A stretch of 64,000 bases of DNA from Paludifilum halophilum (GTDB lineage Bacteria; Bacillota; Bacilli; Thermoactinomycetales; DSM-45169), in the NCBI RefSeq assembly GCF_002245355.1, contig NZ_NOWF01000002.1, positions 124,001 to 188,000 on the forward strand, written 5' to 3'. Every line of letters begins with the position of its first letter. The first letter of the stretch is position 1. Position numbers and translations under genes: made by a program. Below the pieces are notes generated by a model. That model was not told where the DNA came from, searched no databases, and saw only the letters and a program-made list of their open reading frames with translations. Below, piece after piece: positions 55,659 to 63,843 of the stretch.

Positions 55659-55687
55659 AAAGGCAGCGGAAAATCCGCTGCCTTTTT
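55659..55687 (-). terminator. Rho-independent terminator
   Basis: AAGGCAGCGGA..TCCGCTGCCTTT; T-rich sequence follows on both strands. It ends the alpha/beta-SASP gene. Confidence 0.85.
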
Positions 55688-55714
55688 GAACACCAGATTA
55701 TTAACTTATTTCAC

Positions 55715-55939
55715 TTACTGCAGGCCGCCACCCAGTTGCTGTTCGGCCAAAGAAACCAGGCGTTTCGTAATTTCACCACCTACAGAACCGTTGGCACGAG
55801 ACGTAGTGTCAGCACCCAGTTGAACACCAAACTCGGAAGCGATTTCGAACTTCAGCTGATCCAGGGCTTGAGCAGCGCCGGGAACCAGCAGTTGGTTCGT
55901 GTTCCGCTCGCGTACTTGCTGTTGTTGTTGTTGGACCAT
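55715..55939 (-). CDS. Alpha/beta-type small acid-soluble spore protein
   Basis: Coats and protects DNA in dormant spores by holding it in an A-like form. The 74 residues end in the conserved pattern: [37 protein letters not shown], with the GPR cut site EIASEFG. A Gln run follows the start. ATG after CAAGGAGG. Monocistronic, as usual for ssp genes. Confidence 0.95.
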   Translation of the reverse strand: MVQQQQQQVRERNTNQLLVPGAAQALDQLKFEIASEFGVQLGADTTSRANGSVGGEITKRLVSLAEQQLGGGLQ

Positions 55940-56119
55940 TCTCGGTTTCACCTCCTTGTAGATGGTACTCTTATCATGCATTTGACCGGCAACCCCAATG
56001 CGTGTGAATTTCTGGGAACGAGTGAGATCAAACGGCTCATCGATCCCTCTGGTGAAGAAAGCCGCTTCCGCCCAAAAATAGGCGATTTCCCTATTCACAT
56101 CCGTCTAGAGCCGGCCATA

Positions 56120-56149
56120 GGATATTCCATATCCGCCCAGTCATACACA
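56120..56149 (+). promoter_or_regulatory. Candidate SigE promoter of cotJABC
   Basis: GGATATT (56120-56126), 15 bases, CATACACA (56142-56149) match the SigE pattern (KMATATT / CATACAMT) at 6 and 7 of the positions. The predicted start near 56156 would fall in the ribosome site of cotJA, which is odd; a start slightly upstream or a leaderless message are alternatives. Confidence 0.45.
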
Positions 56150-56165
56150 AAGGGGTGTTAACAAA

Positions 56166-56417
56166 ATGCAACCGTCCTTTAACCCGTTCAGAGATCAGGT
56201 ACGAAGTTGGCGACCCTATATCAGTCCCTTTGATCCCTGCCCTCCACAACGAGTCAAGTATTATGTCGTACCGCCCAATCAGTATCTCGGGTTTCAGCCG
56301 CCCTGTCTTCCACAATTTCCTCCCCAGCTGGCCTTAAAATACGGAACCCTGTGGCCCATTCTTTACAGTCCATACAGAAAAACGGCTCATACAAAGGGTG
56401 TGGAACATGAAAGCTGA
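56166..56417 (+). CDS. cotJA: Spore coat-associated protein CotJA
   Basis: The 83-residue protein has the CotJA core PFDPCPP.RVKYY..PPNQYLGFQPPCLPQFPPQLAL..GTLWPILYSPY, which is nearly diagnostic. It is made in the mother cell and needed to assemble CotJC in the coat. First gene of cotJABC; ATG follows AAAGGGGTG. Its 3' end overlaps cotJB by 11 bases. Confidence 0.92.
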   Translation: MQPSFNPFRDQVRSWRPYISPFDPCPPQRVKYYVVPPNQYLGFQPPCLPQFPPQLALKYGTLWPILYSPYRKTAHTKGVEHES

Positions 56418-56661
56418 TTATTATCGACTCCTGGAAGAGTTACAAGCCATTGATTTCGTTCTTGTGGAATTGAATCTGTATCTCGATACGCATCCGGGCG
56501 ACCCTCAAGCCACCCAGCAATACAATAAGTACTGCCGAATTCGTGATCAGTTGAAAAAGCAGTATGAGGCCCATTTCGGACCGCTGCAACATTTCGGACG
56601 CAGTTGTATGGACCCCAGAGGCCAACATTGGAACGAACCCCCTTGGCCCTGGCAGGTATAA
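56407..56661 (+). CDS. cotJB: Spore coat protein CotJB
   Basis: 84 residues with the CotJB pattern: LLEELQAIDFVLVELNLYLDTHPGD, a central QQYN.Y segment and the C-terminal PPWPWQV that all CotJB proteins share. Likely an inner coat component with CotJA and CotJC. ATG 9 bases after AAAGG; translationally coupled to cotJA. Confidence 0.92.
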   Translation: MKADYYRLLEELQAIDFVLVELNLYLDTHPGDPQATQQYNKYCRIRDQLKKQYEAHFGPLQHFGRSCMDPRGQHWNEPPWPWQV

Positions 56662-56688
56662 CCTTCACCTCCAAGGAGGTATTCATCG

Positions 56689-57258
56689 ATGTGGATTTAT
56701 GAAAAAAAACTGGAATACCCCGTCCGTGTCAGTAAATGCAACCCCCGCCTGGCTAAATTTCTGATCGAGCAGTACGGTGGAGCCGACGGAGAACTGGCGG
56801 CGGCTCTCCGCTATCTGAACCAGCGTTATACGTTGCCTGATAAAGTAAAAGGTCTGTTAACCGATATCGGCACGGAAGAGTTGGCACACTTGGAAATGAT
56901 CGCAACCATGGTTTATAAACTGACCAAGGATGCCACTCCGGAACAAATGAAGAAAGCGGGTCTGGGAGCTCACTACGCGGACCATGACAAGGCCCTTTTT
57001 TATCATAATGCTGCCGGAGTTCCCTTCACAGCGACTTATTTCCAAGCCAAGGGAGACCCCATCACCGACTTGTACGAAGATATCGCCGCCGAAGAAAAAG
57101 CCCGTGCCACTTACCAATGGTTGATCGATATGTCCGACGACCCGGATATCAACGATGGCCTTCGATTTTTACGGGAACGGGAGGTGGTTCACTCCCAACG
57201 CTTTCAGGAAGCGGTGGAAATACTTAAGGAACATCGGGATAGTCAAAAATATTTTTAA
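56689..57258 (+). CDS. cotJC: Manganese catalase-like spore coat protein CotJC
   Basis: The 189 residues form the four-helix di-manganese fold: EELAHLEMI (carboxylate and His ligands), HNAAGVPFTATY, and EEKARATYQW with REREVVHSQRF giving the second set. Members destroy peroxide at the spore surface. ATG 9 bases after AAGGAGG, 27 bases downstream of cotJB. A strong terminator ends the operon. Confidence 0.95.
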   Translation: MWIYEKKLEYPVRVSKCNPRLAKFLIEQYGGADGELAAALRYLNQRYTLPDKVKGLLTDIGTEELAHLEMIATMVYKLTKDATPEQMKKAGLGAHYADHDKALFYHNAAGVPFTATYFQAKGDPITDLYEDIAAEEKARATYQWLIDMSDDPDINDGLRFLREREVVHSQRFQEAVEILKEHRDSQKYF

Positions 57259-57261
57259 TCG

Positions 57262-57301
57262 AAAAACCCCCCGTATCCCGGACCGATACAGGGGGTTTTT
57301 C
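57262..57301 (+). terminator. Rho-independent terminator of cotJABC
   Basis: AAAAACCCCCCGTATC..GATACAGGGGGTTTTT. Confidence 0.9.
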
Positions 57302-57328
57302 CATATTCCTTCTATCGATAACAGCGGA

Positions 57329-57490
57329 TCATGAAATCCCTTTCGTCATCTGGTGCCACTCCATTTTCAATTGTTCGATTTCTTCCTGAATTACATGCTG
57401 TTCCAAAAACTCATGGCGTTCAACCGCCTGTCTGTACTCCTCTTTCTTTAATTTCATTTTGTTTTTCAATTCACGCAATTGGTCTTGCAC
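57329..57490 (-). CDS. 53-residue coiled-coil protein
   Basis: GTG start 7 bases after AAAGAGGTG. Nearly pure charged helix (LRELKNKMKLKKEEYR; EFLEQHVIQEEIEQLKMEW) predicting one coiled coil; no Cys. Its stop lies 28 bases from the end of the cotJ terminator. Codon use is normal for the region. Function unknown; its place between cotJ and a possible regulator suggests, but does not show, a sporulation link. Confidence 0.6.
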   Translation of the reverse strand: MQDQLRELKNKMKLKKEEYRQAVERHEFLEQHVIQEEIEQLKMEWHQMTKGIS

Positions 57491-57619
57491 GGGACAACAC
57501 CTCTTTGCTGTGAAAAAAGTTGATGTTATATAAATACCCCCTTTTCCCTTTGGTAAACTTTTTTCACCATGCTCCTTTTTCTCGAACCGATTCGGGATTC
57601 AATCGCTGATCGGTTTCAC

Positions 57620-57653
57620 AAAACAAACTGCCCATCCCGAGGAGGGCAGTTTG
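57620..57653 (-). terminator. Rho-independent terminator
   Basis: CAAACTGCCC..GGGCAGTTTGTTTT on the minus strand, after the 152-residue gene. Confidence 0.85.
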
Positions 57654-57665
57654 CTGTGATCGACC

Positions 57666-58124
57666 CTATGCCTGATCCTTCGATTTCACCACGGTGGTAC
57701 CGGAATTTCGAAACTGACGAACCAACACCGATGTGCGAAATAGTTGGTACATTTTAGACGCATCCACCGCAGTCCACAAGCGCGTCCCGGCTGTAATCGT
57801 ACGTTCATCCCGAAAACGGATGTAATCATATTTTTTCAACTGCGCCAACACCTCTTGCCATTTTCGGGCGGATCCTAAATGCTCCTGAAAAAGACGATAT
57901 ACTTCATCGAACCGAACACTCCGTTCCCCATTCTTTTTTTTCATGTCCGGGTCCAGCTGGGGATAGATCAGCAAACCCCATAAAACGACTAACGATGCCC
58001 GGGAAGGATCATCCCAGTCCCGGTGAATAGGGCGGTCCTCACCGATGTTGTCGTGTTCCCTTCCGCTTGAAGAAAGTCGTGATGTCAATAGAGAACTGAT
58101 TTTGCCGACGGAACCGTTTTCCAT
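57666..58124 (-). CDS. Hypothetical 152-residue protein, possibly winged-helix
   Basis: ATG after GGAGGAGGG. A Ser/Arg-rich first 40 residues is followed by a helical part (ASLVVLWGLLIYPQLDP; SVRFDEVYRLFQEHLGSARKWQEVLAQLKKYDYIRFRDERTITAGTRLWTAV) resembling a winged-helix: three helices then a basic beta hairpin. No family is firmly recognised. It may be a DNA-binding protein. Transcribed alone, with a terminator. Confidence 0.6.
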   Translation of the reverse strand: MENGSVGKISSLLTSRLSSSGREHDNIGEDRPIHRDWDDPSRASLVVLWGLLIYPQLDPDMKKKNGERSVRFDEVYRLFQEHLGSARKWQEVLAQLKKYDYIRFRDERTITAGTRLWTAVDASKMYQLFRTSVLVRQFRNSGTTVVKSKDQA

Positions 58125-58471
58125 TTCCCTCCTCCTTCCCTGCTTGCTGGAGTTCGTTTTTCTATAACAAATCTTTTATGTATAAATGTTCCATTAGTAT
58201 ATTTATCGCCAGCGAAGAGTTGGTTTATACTATAAAAAAGCTCTGTTTCACCTTTTTTCCTCATTCCCTCTCTTCATTTTTCCCCTATCACGATTTTCTT
58301 TTAAATAGTTAATTAAGGGTTCTTAAGCGAAAGTTTTTTACATGGAAAGGGTCCCTTTGTTTAAACCTTATACAAAAGGGTACATTTTCTAACTTTTTGG
58401 TGGAAAACGGGATTTCTTTTCTGTTATATTAGTAAATATAGAAGTTTAAAAACGGGGGGGAGAGGGAGGAA
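58125..58471. other. AT-rich divergent intergenic region
   Basis: About 345 bases, markedly AT-rich. TGTTATATT near 58420-58428 could serve as an extended -10 for the plus-strand regulator gene. No coding frame or RNA recognised. Confidence 0.45.
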
Positions 58472-59275
58472 ATGTTCGATACAAAAAAAGGGAAATATAC
58501 GGACGAAGAGAATGAACGAATTATTCGAACAATAAATAAAGGCTTGGAACAGGGAATGCGGGAACGGGAAATCCTAAAAAATTTGTCTGTAGAACTAAAT
58601 CGAGGGTTTGCAGGGATTATGTCCCATGTCAGAAAATTGCGGAGTGAATTTCCTGAACGTTTTATATCGAAGGGAAATTCCGGAGAACGCACTCCGGAAA
58701 GCCGATTAAACAGCTGGTCGGAGTCGGAGGAAGAAGTGGTCGTCGAACGGGTTAACCAATACATGGATCAAGGAAGGTCCCTCTCCTCCGCCATCGCCGA
58801 GCTGGAAAAAGAACTTCACCGGACACAGGGGGCCATCTATCAACGGATTTATACCTTGCGCAGAAAACATCCCGAACGTTTTACCCGAATGCCCGAACCC
58901 CGCCCCCGACGTCGCCGAAAATTGGAAAATTGGCAGATCCAACGGCCGGTCATCCGCGACTTAGACGGAAGCTCTCCGGAAGCGCTCGGCCAGAAAGAAA
59001 CAGCCGCCTCACTGGAGTCGTCAGCCGCATTGTCTGAGGATCGGGAAAACCATCTGGAATCGGATGTTTCCGAAGAGGAAATGGTCATTAAAGCCTTTGA
59101 AAACCGTTACGGTCGTCCCAATTCCGCCACGAGGAGAAAATTGTTGAACCTGATGAAAGAGTACGGGCACACCCGGGTTTCCATCGCTTTGTTCACCCTC
59201 CCGGAGGATAAAGAATTCCCGGCGGTCATCACCGGCTTTTTAGAAGATTATCTGGAGAAAAACAAACTGTTTTAA
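58472..59275 (+). CDS. RsfA/GerR-like double Myb-type regulator
   Basis: A 267-residue protein with two tandem ~55-residue Myb/SANT-like repeats, residues ~8-65 and ~80-138. Each begins with a Y-T/W-S plus acidic segment (YTDEENERII; WSESEEEVVV) and ends with a basic helix and a PERF motif. An acidic variable linker and a conserved C-terminal helical part follow. The layout resembles RsfA-family sporulation regulators (RsfA, GerR), which modulate SigF/SigE regulons. ATG after GAGGGAGG. Confidence 0.7.
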   Translation: MFDTKKGKYTDEENERIIRTINKGLEQGMREREILKNLSVELNRGFAGIMSHVRKLRSEFPERFISKGNSGERTPESRLNSWSESEEEVVVERVNQYMDQGRSLSSAIAELEKELHRTQGAIYQRIYTLRRKHPERFTRMPEPRPRRRRKLENWQIQRPVIRDLDGSSPEALGQKETAASLESSAALSEDRENHLESDVSEEEMVIKAFENRYGRPNSATRRKLLNLMKEYGHTRVSIALFTLPEDKEFPAVITGFLEDYLEKNKLF

Positions 59276-59282
59276 CTGGAAT

Positions 59283-59318
59283 AAAAAAGAGCGCGGGGTC
59301 TTTAGACACCCGCGCTCT
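59283..59318 (-). terminator. Bidirectional terminator overlapping the minE stop
   Basis: AAAAAAGAGCGCGGG..CCCGCGCTCT; the T run is on the minus strand, so it mainly ends minDE. The minE stop codon lies in the loop region. Confidence 0.8.
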
Positions 59319-59592
59319 CCTCATCCTCGGAATTTCCCCGGAGTCGAACCGGAATACTGGCATTCAGCACCGTAGTATTATCCTGTTGCCTCGACTGGGG
59401 CCGGATCTCCACTTGCCCGACCACGTCGTATCCAAAATCGTCACACAGATCAATCAATCTCACTTGAAATTGCTTTAATTTGCGTTCATCGATATCCGAC
59501 CGTTGATAACTCAATACCAGCGACAAACGGTTGTCCGCAGTCGCCGCCGTCGGACGCTCCTTCTCTTTACCAAACATATTTAAAAACGCCAC
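59302..59592 (-). CDS. minE: Cell division topological specificity factor MinE
   Basis: The 96-residue protein begins AFLNMFGKEKERPTAATADNRLSLVLSYQR, matching the MinE membrane-binding start and MinD-contact helix, and ends in a beta-rich C-terminal half (VVGQVEIRPQ; TTVLNASIPVRL) typical of MinE dimers. GTG start 6 bases after AGGTG, chosen because it gives the family N-terminus. It follows minD by 21 bases. MinE drives MinD off the membrane in oscillating Min systems; its presence is unusual for Bacillales, which mostly use DivIVA/MinJ. Confidence 0.85.
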   Translation of the reverse strand: MAFLNMFGKEKERPTAATADNRLSLVLSYQRSDIDERKLKQFQVRLIDLCDDFGYDVVGQVEIRPQSRQQDNTTVLNASIPVRLRGNSEDEESAGV

Positions 59593-59613
59593 AGCATTCA
59601 CCTCGATAGTTGA

Positions 59614-60414
59614 TCAAGCGATGTGAAAAATTCGCTTGATCCGATTGATGAGGCTCGTTTCCTCCATTTCCAGGAAGGGAACTTCTTCCCCGTGAATTCG
59701 GCGACCGATGTGATTAAATGCACGACCCGCCAACGACTTGTCATCGAGTACCACCGGTTCCCCCGTATTGGAAGAACGAATAATACGCCGATCCTCCGGA
59801 ACGACCCCCAGTAAGTTGATAGCCAAGTGGTTCTGTACCCGTTCGACACTTAACATATCCCCATCCTTGATCATCCCCGGCTGAACCCGATTGACTACGA
59901 GGTCGATCTGATCCAAATCCGCCGATTCCAACAATCCGATCACCCGGTCGGAATCCCGAACCGAGGGAATCTCCGGGTTCACTACCAGAATCGCCCGATC
60001 GGCAGGGGCGATTGCATTGCGGAAACCGCCTTCGATTCCGGCAGGGGAATCGATCAAAATAAATTCAAATTCATTGCGCAACTCGTCCACCAACTGCTTG
60101 ATCTGTGCCGGTGTGACCTCTTCCTTGTAGCGGGTTTGCGCCGCCGGTAGCAGTGCAAGATGAGGATACTCTTTATGGCGGACCAAGGACTGGCGCAGTT
60201 TGCTCGTTCCTTCGATGACGTCGATCAGATCGTAGACGATCCGGTTTTCCAAACCCAGCATCAGATCCAGCTTTCTGAGGCCGATATCCGTATCCATCAC
60301 GCATACCTGCCTGCCCAACTGCGCAAGTGCCAGCCCGACAGAGGCCACCGTCGTCGACTTTCCCACCCCGCCTTTGCCACTTGTCACCGTAATCGCTACG
60401 GATTTCTGCTCCAT
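59614..60414 (-). CDS. minD: Septum site-determining ATPase MinD
   Basis: Membrane-cycling ATPase that positions the division inhibitor. Deviant Walker A SGKGGVGKST (11-20), switch DTDIGLRKLDLMLG, Walker B ILIDSPAGIE and a C-terminal amphipathic membrane-targeting helix (NRIKRIFHIA). ATG about 8 bases after AAAGGGGC gives 266 residues, the usual size. Operon minD-minE; minC is absent from the flanks. A TACAAT -10 lies in the upstream AT-rich region. Confidence 0.97.
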   Translation of the reverse strand: MEQKSVAITVTSGKGGVGKSTTVASVGLALAQLGRQVCVMDTDIGLRKLDLMLGLENRIVYDLIDVIEGTSKLRQSLVRHKEYPHLALLPAAQTRYKEEVTPAQIKQLVDELRNEFEFILIDSPAGIEGGFRNAIAPADRAILVVNPEIPSVRDSDRVIGLLESADLDQIDLVVNRVQPGMIKDGDMLSVERVQNHLAINLLGVVPEDRRIIRSSNTGEPVVLDDKSLAGRAFNHIGRRIHGEEVPFLEMEETSLINRIKRIFHIA

Positions 60415-60635
60415 AAATCTTTGCCCCTTTCCCTTTGCCCATTCTATCTGTATAGACAGTTCGCAGGGGAAACCATTCCCGGTTTGTTCCACTATGTCGA
60501 TGGATGGTCACATAAGGTATTTCGTATTTAAATAAAAATTCCAATGATTTTGTTTTATTGACATAGCCCAACAAGTTTCCCTATTATTGTATCAAAAAAA
60601 TGCCTAAAAAAGAAGGGAGTGGTTCATATTCGGTT

Positions 60636-61022
60636 TCACCCTGTGTCCGAAGAATGATGGTGATCGCTTGCAAACCGGTCCAATTCCTTCGTCAGTAAGT
60701 TCCAGACGAATGCCACGGCCGCGGCGTCATCTCCGTAACCCAACAAAGGAATGAAATCCGGTACGACGTCACTGGGCAAAATAAAGTATAACAATGCCGC
60801 ACCTGCCAACGCTTTTTTCGCCCGACTGGTTTCAGGATGTCGAAAATACTCGTAAAGCAAATTCAACTTATCGATAATCCGTCCGATTCCACCGACTCGA
60901 CGAACCTTGTCGTTAAATTCATCCAAAATTTTTCGTTTCCCCGCAGGAGTATCCGCTTTTTTACGTAAAGATCCCAGTAAATGGACGACTTTCTCATTCG
61001 TAGTATCAGAAGACATGACCAT
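60636..61022 (-). CDS. YkvA-like DUF1232 membrane-associated protein
   Basis: The 128-residue protein has the DUF1232 core: KALAGAALLYFILPSDVVPDFIPLLGYGDDAAAVAFVWNLL, a hydrophobic helical hairpin with the DxxPDxIP.. motif. The role is unknown in this widespread family. ATG 5 bases after AAAGGAG; a second ATG lies two codons on. Upstream on the same strand is the zinc-ribbon gene, 45 bases away, so they may share a transcript. Confidence 0.88.
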   Translation of the reverse strand: MVMSSDTTNEKVVHLLGSLRKKADTPAGKRKILDEFNDKVRRVGGIGRIIDKLNLLYEYFRHPETSRAKKALAGAALLYFILPSDVVPDFIPLLGYGDDAAAVAFVWNLLTKELDRFASDHHHSSDTG

Positions 61023-61067
61023 GATCACTCCTTTCCGAAAAGATCCACCGCCAATCACCACGCTTTT

Positions 61068-61673
61068 TTAATCATAAACATGTTTGTGACAGTGGGGACA
61101 AACCTCCGTATCTTCCTTCACCCTGTTTCCGCAATGGGGGCAAATGAAGATCGCTTCCATGTCAATCCAGTCATCGGCCGCTTCCATTTGTTCCTCTTCC
61201 CGATAAACGTTTGCCCCTTCGCCGGTCAACCGGTTGCCAGATTGAAAACGGGCATCGGATGAACCTATCTGATAAGCATACTCTCCATCGTTTGGGCTTT
61301 GGCCGGTCTGAAACGGTCCCTGTTCGACGGTTCCCGCCGGCTCCGCGCTTTCCTGAACCGGATCCGATGACTCGACGGCATTTTGTTGCCTTCTCAGCTC
61401 CATCAGCCGATCTTCCAATTCAGCGATCACTTGACGCAAATGGTCGATCCGCTCCAAGGTCTCCTGAGTCTGCTCAGTCAATTCCACCTTTTTTTCTTTC
61501 TCCCATAGGCTATAAATTTCCCGGCCGAGCCGGATGTAAAGTTGTTCTTCTGTCTCTTTCCTTCCCCGGAGCGTAAGGGTTAAACGGCTCATATCCAGCA
61601 TCTTGCGGGATTTTTGGCTCGTGGATTCAATCCCTTTTTCCAATTTTTGCTTAATATCCGTTAAAAAACTCAC
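61068..61673 (-). CDS. Coiled-coil protein with C-terminal zinc ribbon
   Basis: GTG start 8 bases after AAAGGAGAG, 201 residues. Residues ~1-95 are helical (SFLTDIKQKLEKGIESTSQKSRKMLDMSRL; LYIRLGREIYSLWEKEKKVELTEQ) and predict coiled coil; an acidic/Gln linker follows; the end carries CPHCGNRVKEDTEVCPHCHKHV, two CPxC knuckles of a zinc ribbon. No known family name can be given. A structural or adaptor role is likely. Confidence 0.7.
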   Translation of the reverse strand: MSFLTDIKQKLEKGIESTSQKSRKMLDMSRLTLTLRGRKETEEQLYIRLGREIYSLWEKEKKVELTEQTQETLERIDHLRQVIAELEDRLMELRRQQNAVESSDPVQESAEPAGTVEQGPFQTGQSPNDGEYAYQIGSSDARFQSGNRLTGEGANVYREEEQMEAADDWIDMEAIFICPHCGNRVKEDTEVCPHCHKHVYD

Positions 61674-62130
61674 AGGTACTTCTCTCCTTTGATGATACCG
61701 AAATGCTACACTCTGACACAGAGTGGGGCAGGAAAACGATCCCTTCAGGCAACTTTGATCTACGTTGAACCGTTGCTGGGTGGTCGGGCCGGTAAGCCGC
61801 CTCCCCTCTCTTGCCAAAAACGCATAGCGAGACCCGGAAGCGAAGCGAAGAGGCGAGACTTGTGCCCTTCGGGTGCATAGCGAGACCGGGAGCGAAGCGA
61901 CCTTGGGCGAGTCCTGTACTGGTGAGTGCAAAGGATCTACGATGGCCTACCTCCTCCCTCACTCGATTTCCGGATGGGGGACGATGCAAGTTCAGTTCTT
62001 CATCATTTCTTTTTATTTTACGATGAAATTGTGTTTTCTTCCAGGAGGTTGAAACGATCTTTACATAGAAAAAGGATTGGGATTCATGAACTTCCCGTAA
62101 TTATTCTCCCGAATCAACGGATCCCATATA
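61674..62130. other. Intergenic region with a duplicated 26-base unit
   Basis: GCATAGCGAGACC..GAAGCGA occurs at 61823-61849 and 61876-61901, differing by about two bases and one gap, 53 bases apart. The interval holds CCCTTCGGG hairpin material. No gene is recognised in the ~450 bases; frames across the repeats lack ribosome sites. Confidence 0.5.
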
Positions 62131-62156
62131 AAAAAGCTCCGGTTTCCCGGAGCTTG
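62131..62156 (-). terminator. Rho-independent terminator
   Basis: AAGCTCCGG..CCGGAGCTTTTTT on the minus strand, after the Gly/Pro-rich gene. Confidence 0.85.
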
Positions 62157-62164
62157 CTTCACTA

Positions 62165-62500
62165 TTAAAAATCATCAGGGCCGAAGTCACCCGGAAACGG
62201 CCCATCCCAAGGTTCCGGACCCCAATCCCAGCCCAATCCGTCTATATCCGGTCCGGGACCGGGGCCGAATCCTCCGAGTTCCGGATCGAATCCAGGTCCA
62301 GGACCAGGGCCGGGGCCAGGACCGGGACCAGGACCGAATCCGGGACCGGGACCCGGCGGTCCGCCGAATGCCCCCGCTCCTCCCGGTCCGAACAGTCCCC
62401 CTTTACCTATCCGACCCGGGCCGCTAAAACCTTTTCTGCCAAGACCTTTCGGCCGAGGAGCAAAACCGGGTGGTCTTTTTTTACCAAATAGGCCGAACAT
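62165..62500 (-). CDS. Gly/Pro-rich low-complexity protein
   Basis: 111 residues. The N-terminal ~30 are basic (FGLFGKKRPPGFAPRPKGLGRKG), the middle is a GPGPGPGPG repeat, and the tail is acidic and Trp-rich (GWDWGPEPWDGPFPGDFGPDDF). No signal peptide. Such sequences occur in spore-surface or exosporium proteins, but function is unknown. AAGGGG is 11 bases before the ATG. The IS200/IS605 element lies ~135 bases upstream and may have separated it from its promoter. Confidence 0.55.
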   Translation of the reverse strand: MFGLFGKKRPPGFAPRPKGLGRKGFSGPGRIGKGGLFGPGGAGAFGGPPGPGPGFGPGPGPGPGPGPGPGFDPELGGFGPGPGPDIDGLGWDWGPEPWDGPFPGDFGPDDF

Positions 62501-62616
62501 CTCCCTATCTACCCCTTCCGTGTGGATTAACGACAAGGCCCAGACTTCTGTCTCTGACCCTCACCCTATATCTATGCTCTAGGGGTTTCCCGCGAGTGGA
62601 CCACCCGCGAGGAACA

Positions 62617-62800
62617 GGTGCGGATTTTTCAAATCCTTGACCACTCCCCATGCCTAAAGGCAGGGGATTCTTGGGTAATCTCCCGCAACTGGGAGAAATG
62701 GACCAAGCTCAAACCGTGAGCCCCACGGCGATGACTCTTAAACCTTCTTGCAGAATGTTTTTGGCGGCGTTGATGTCCCGATCGTGATGAGCACCACATT
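62617..62800 (-). ncRNA. Candidate omega-RNA of TnpB with its guide
   Basis: Past the tnpB stop the minus strand folds into three hairpins: CCGTG..CACGG (62714-62728, overlapping the tnpB 3' end), TCTCCC..GGGAGA (62679-62696) and CCCC-TGCC..GGCA-TGGGG (62646-62666). The element end GGTCAA follows at about 62637. This is the usual shape of the TnpB scaffold. The next 20 bases (62636 down to 62617), GGATTTGAAAAATCCGCACC, would be the guide. No experiment in the sequence proves transcription. Confidence 0.6.
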
Positions 62801-63839
62801 CTGGGCATGTCCAATATCTCAGGTTTAGATTTTTTACGTCTCTGTTTCTATTCCCGCAGCAGGAACAGAGTTGGCTGGAAGGAAAAGTTCTACCGACTTT
62901 GACAAGGGTTCTTCCAAACCATGTAGCCTTATACTCCAACATGGCGGCAAACTCAGACCATGACGCATCGGTGATGGATTTTGCCAACTTGTGGTTCTTT
63001 ACCAGGCTTTTGACTTGCAAGTCTTCCAAACAGATCCCTTGGTTTTCGTGAATCAGTTTGGTGGACAGCTTATGTAGAAAGTCACGCCTTACGTTGACGA
63101 TCTTTTCATGAATCTTTGCCACCTTGACTCTGGCTTTGTGCCAATTGGAACCGCCTTTTTGACGGCGGGACAGGATTCTTTGCCAGTGAGCTAATTTCTT
63201 TTCGTATTTTCTGAAGTACTTCGGTGCGTTTACCTTCGTTCCATCCGAGAGGATTGCAAAGTCTTTCAAACCCAGATCCACCCCTACCGCTTTCTCACGG
63301 TTGACGGGAACATAGGGACAAGCATTCATTTCACAAAGGAGAGAAACAAAGTATTTCCCCGATGGATTTCGACGGATGATGGCAGAAAGAATCCGCCCCT
63401 CCACTTCACGAGACTTCGCAAATTTCACCCAGCCGAGCTTGGGGAGCTTCATTTTGTTTCCCGCTACTTCAATCGTAGGTTTCCCGTTTTTCGGGTAGTT
63501 GCACTGGCTGGTGTAAGACTGGACGGGATTTTTTCTGCTTTTGAAGCGGGGACGGTCATTTTGTTTCTTGAAGAAACGGGAGAAGGCATCTCCCAGATTT
63601 TTTAATGCGTTTTGCAGGGAGGTAGAGTCCACTTCCCTTAACCATTCCCGTTCTTTCTTAAGTTCAGTGAGCAACTTGGAGCAAGCGTTGTAAGTCAATC
63701 CTTTCCCCGTTTGCTCGTACTGTTCATTCCACTTTGCCAGAAAGGAATTAAATATGAACCGGCTGCAACCAATGGATTGGTTGATGAGAGTCGCTTGTTC
63801 TTTGGTTGGGTACAAACGAAACTGAAATGCCTTGTACAT
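62709..63839 (-). CDS. tnpB: TnpB RNA-guided nuclease of an IS200/IS605 element
   Basis: 376 residues, full length. The N-terminal wedge/REC part starts [14 protein letters not shown], an invariant family opening. RuvC catalytic residues are all present: Asp in [10 protein letters not shown], Glu in GICLEDLQV and Asp in [10 protein letters not shown]. The zinc finger has CSCCG and CPEC. So the protein should be active; TnpB cuts DNA at a target adjacent motif guided by omega-RNA and helps the element persist. ATG after tnpA's overlapping stop. The gene is intact, suggesting a recent arrival. Confidence 0.96.
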   Translation of the reverse strand: MYKAFQFRLYPTKEQATLINQSIGCSRFIFNSFLAKWNEQYEQTGKGLTYNACSKLLTELKKEREWLREVDSTSLQNALKNLGDAFSRFFKKQNDRPRFKSRKNPVQSYTSQCNYPKNGKPTIEVAGNKMKLPKLGWVKFAKSREVEGRILSAIIRRNPSGKYFVSLLCEMNACPYVPVNREKAVGVDLGLKDFAILSDGTKVNAPKYFRKYEKKLAHWQRILSRRQKGGSNWHKARVKVAKIHEKIVNVRRDFLHKLSTKLIHENQGICLEDLQVKSLVKNHKLAKSITDASWSEFAAMLEYKATWFGRTLVKVGRTFPSSQLCSCCGNRNRDVKNLNLRYWTCPECGAHHDRDINAAKNILQEGLRVIAVGLTV

Positions 63840-63843
63840 GGGT

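Noticed and set aside
61823..61901. CRISPR array
   Set aside because: Only two imperfect units with no further spacers and no cas genes.
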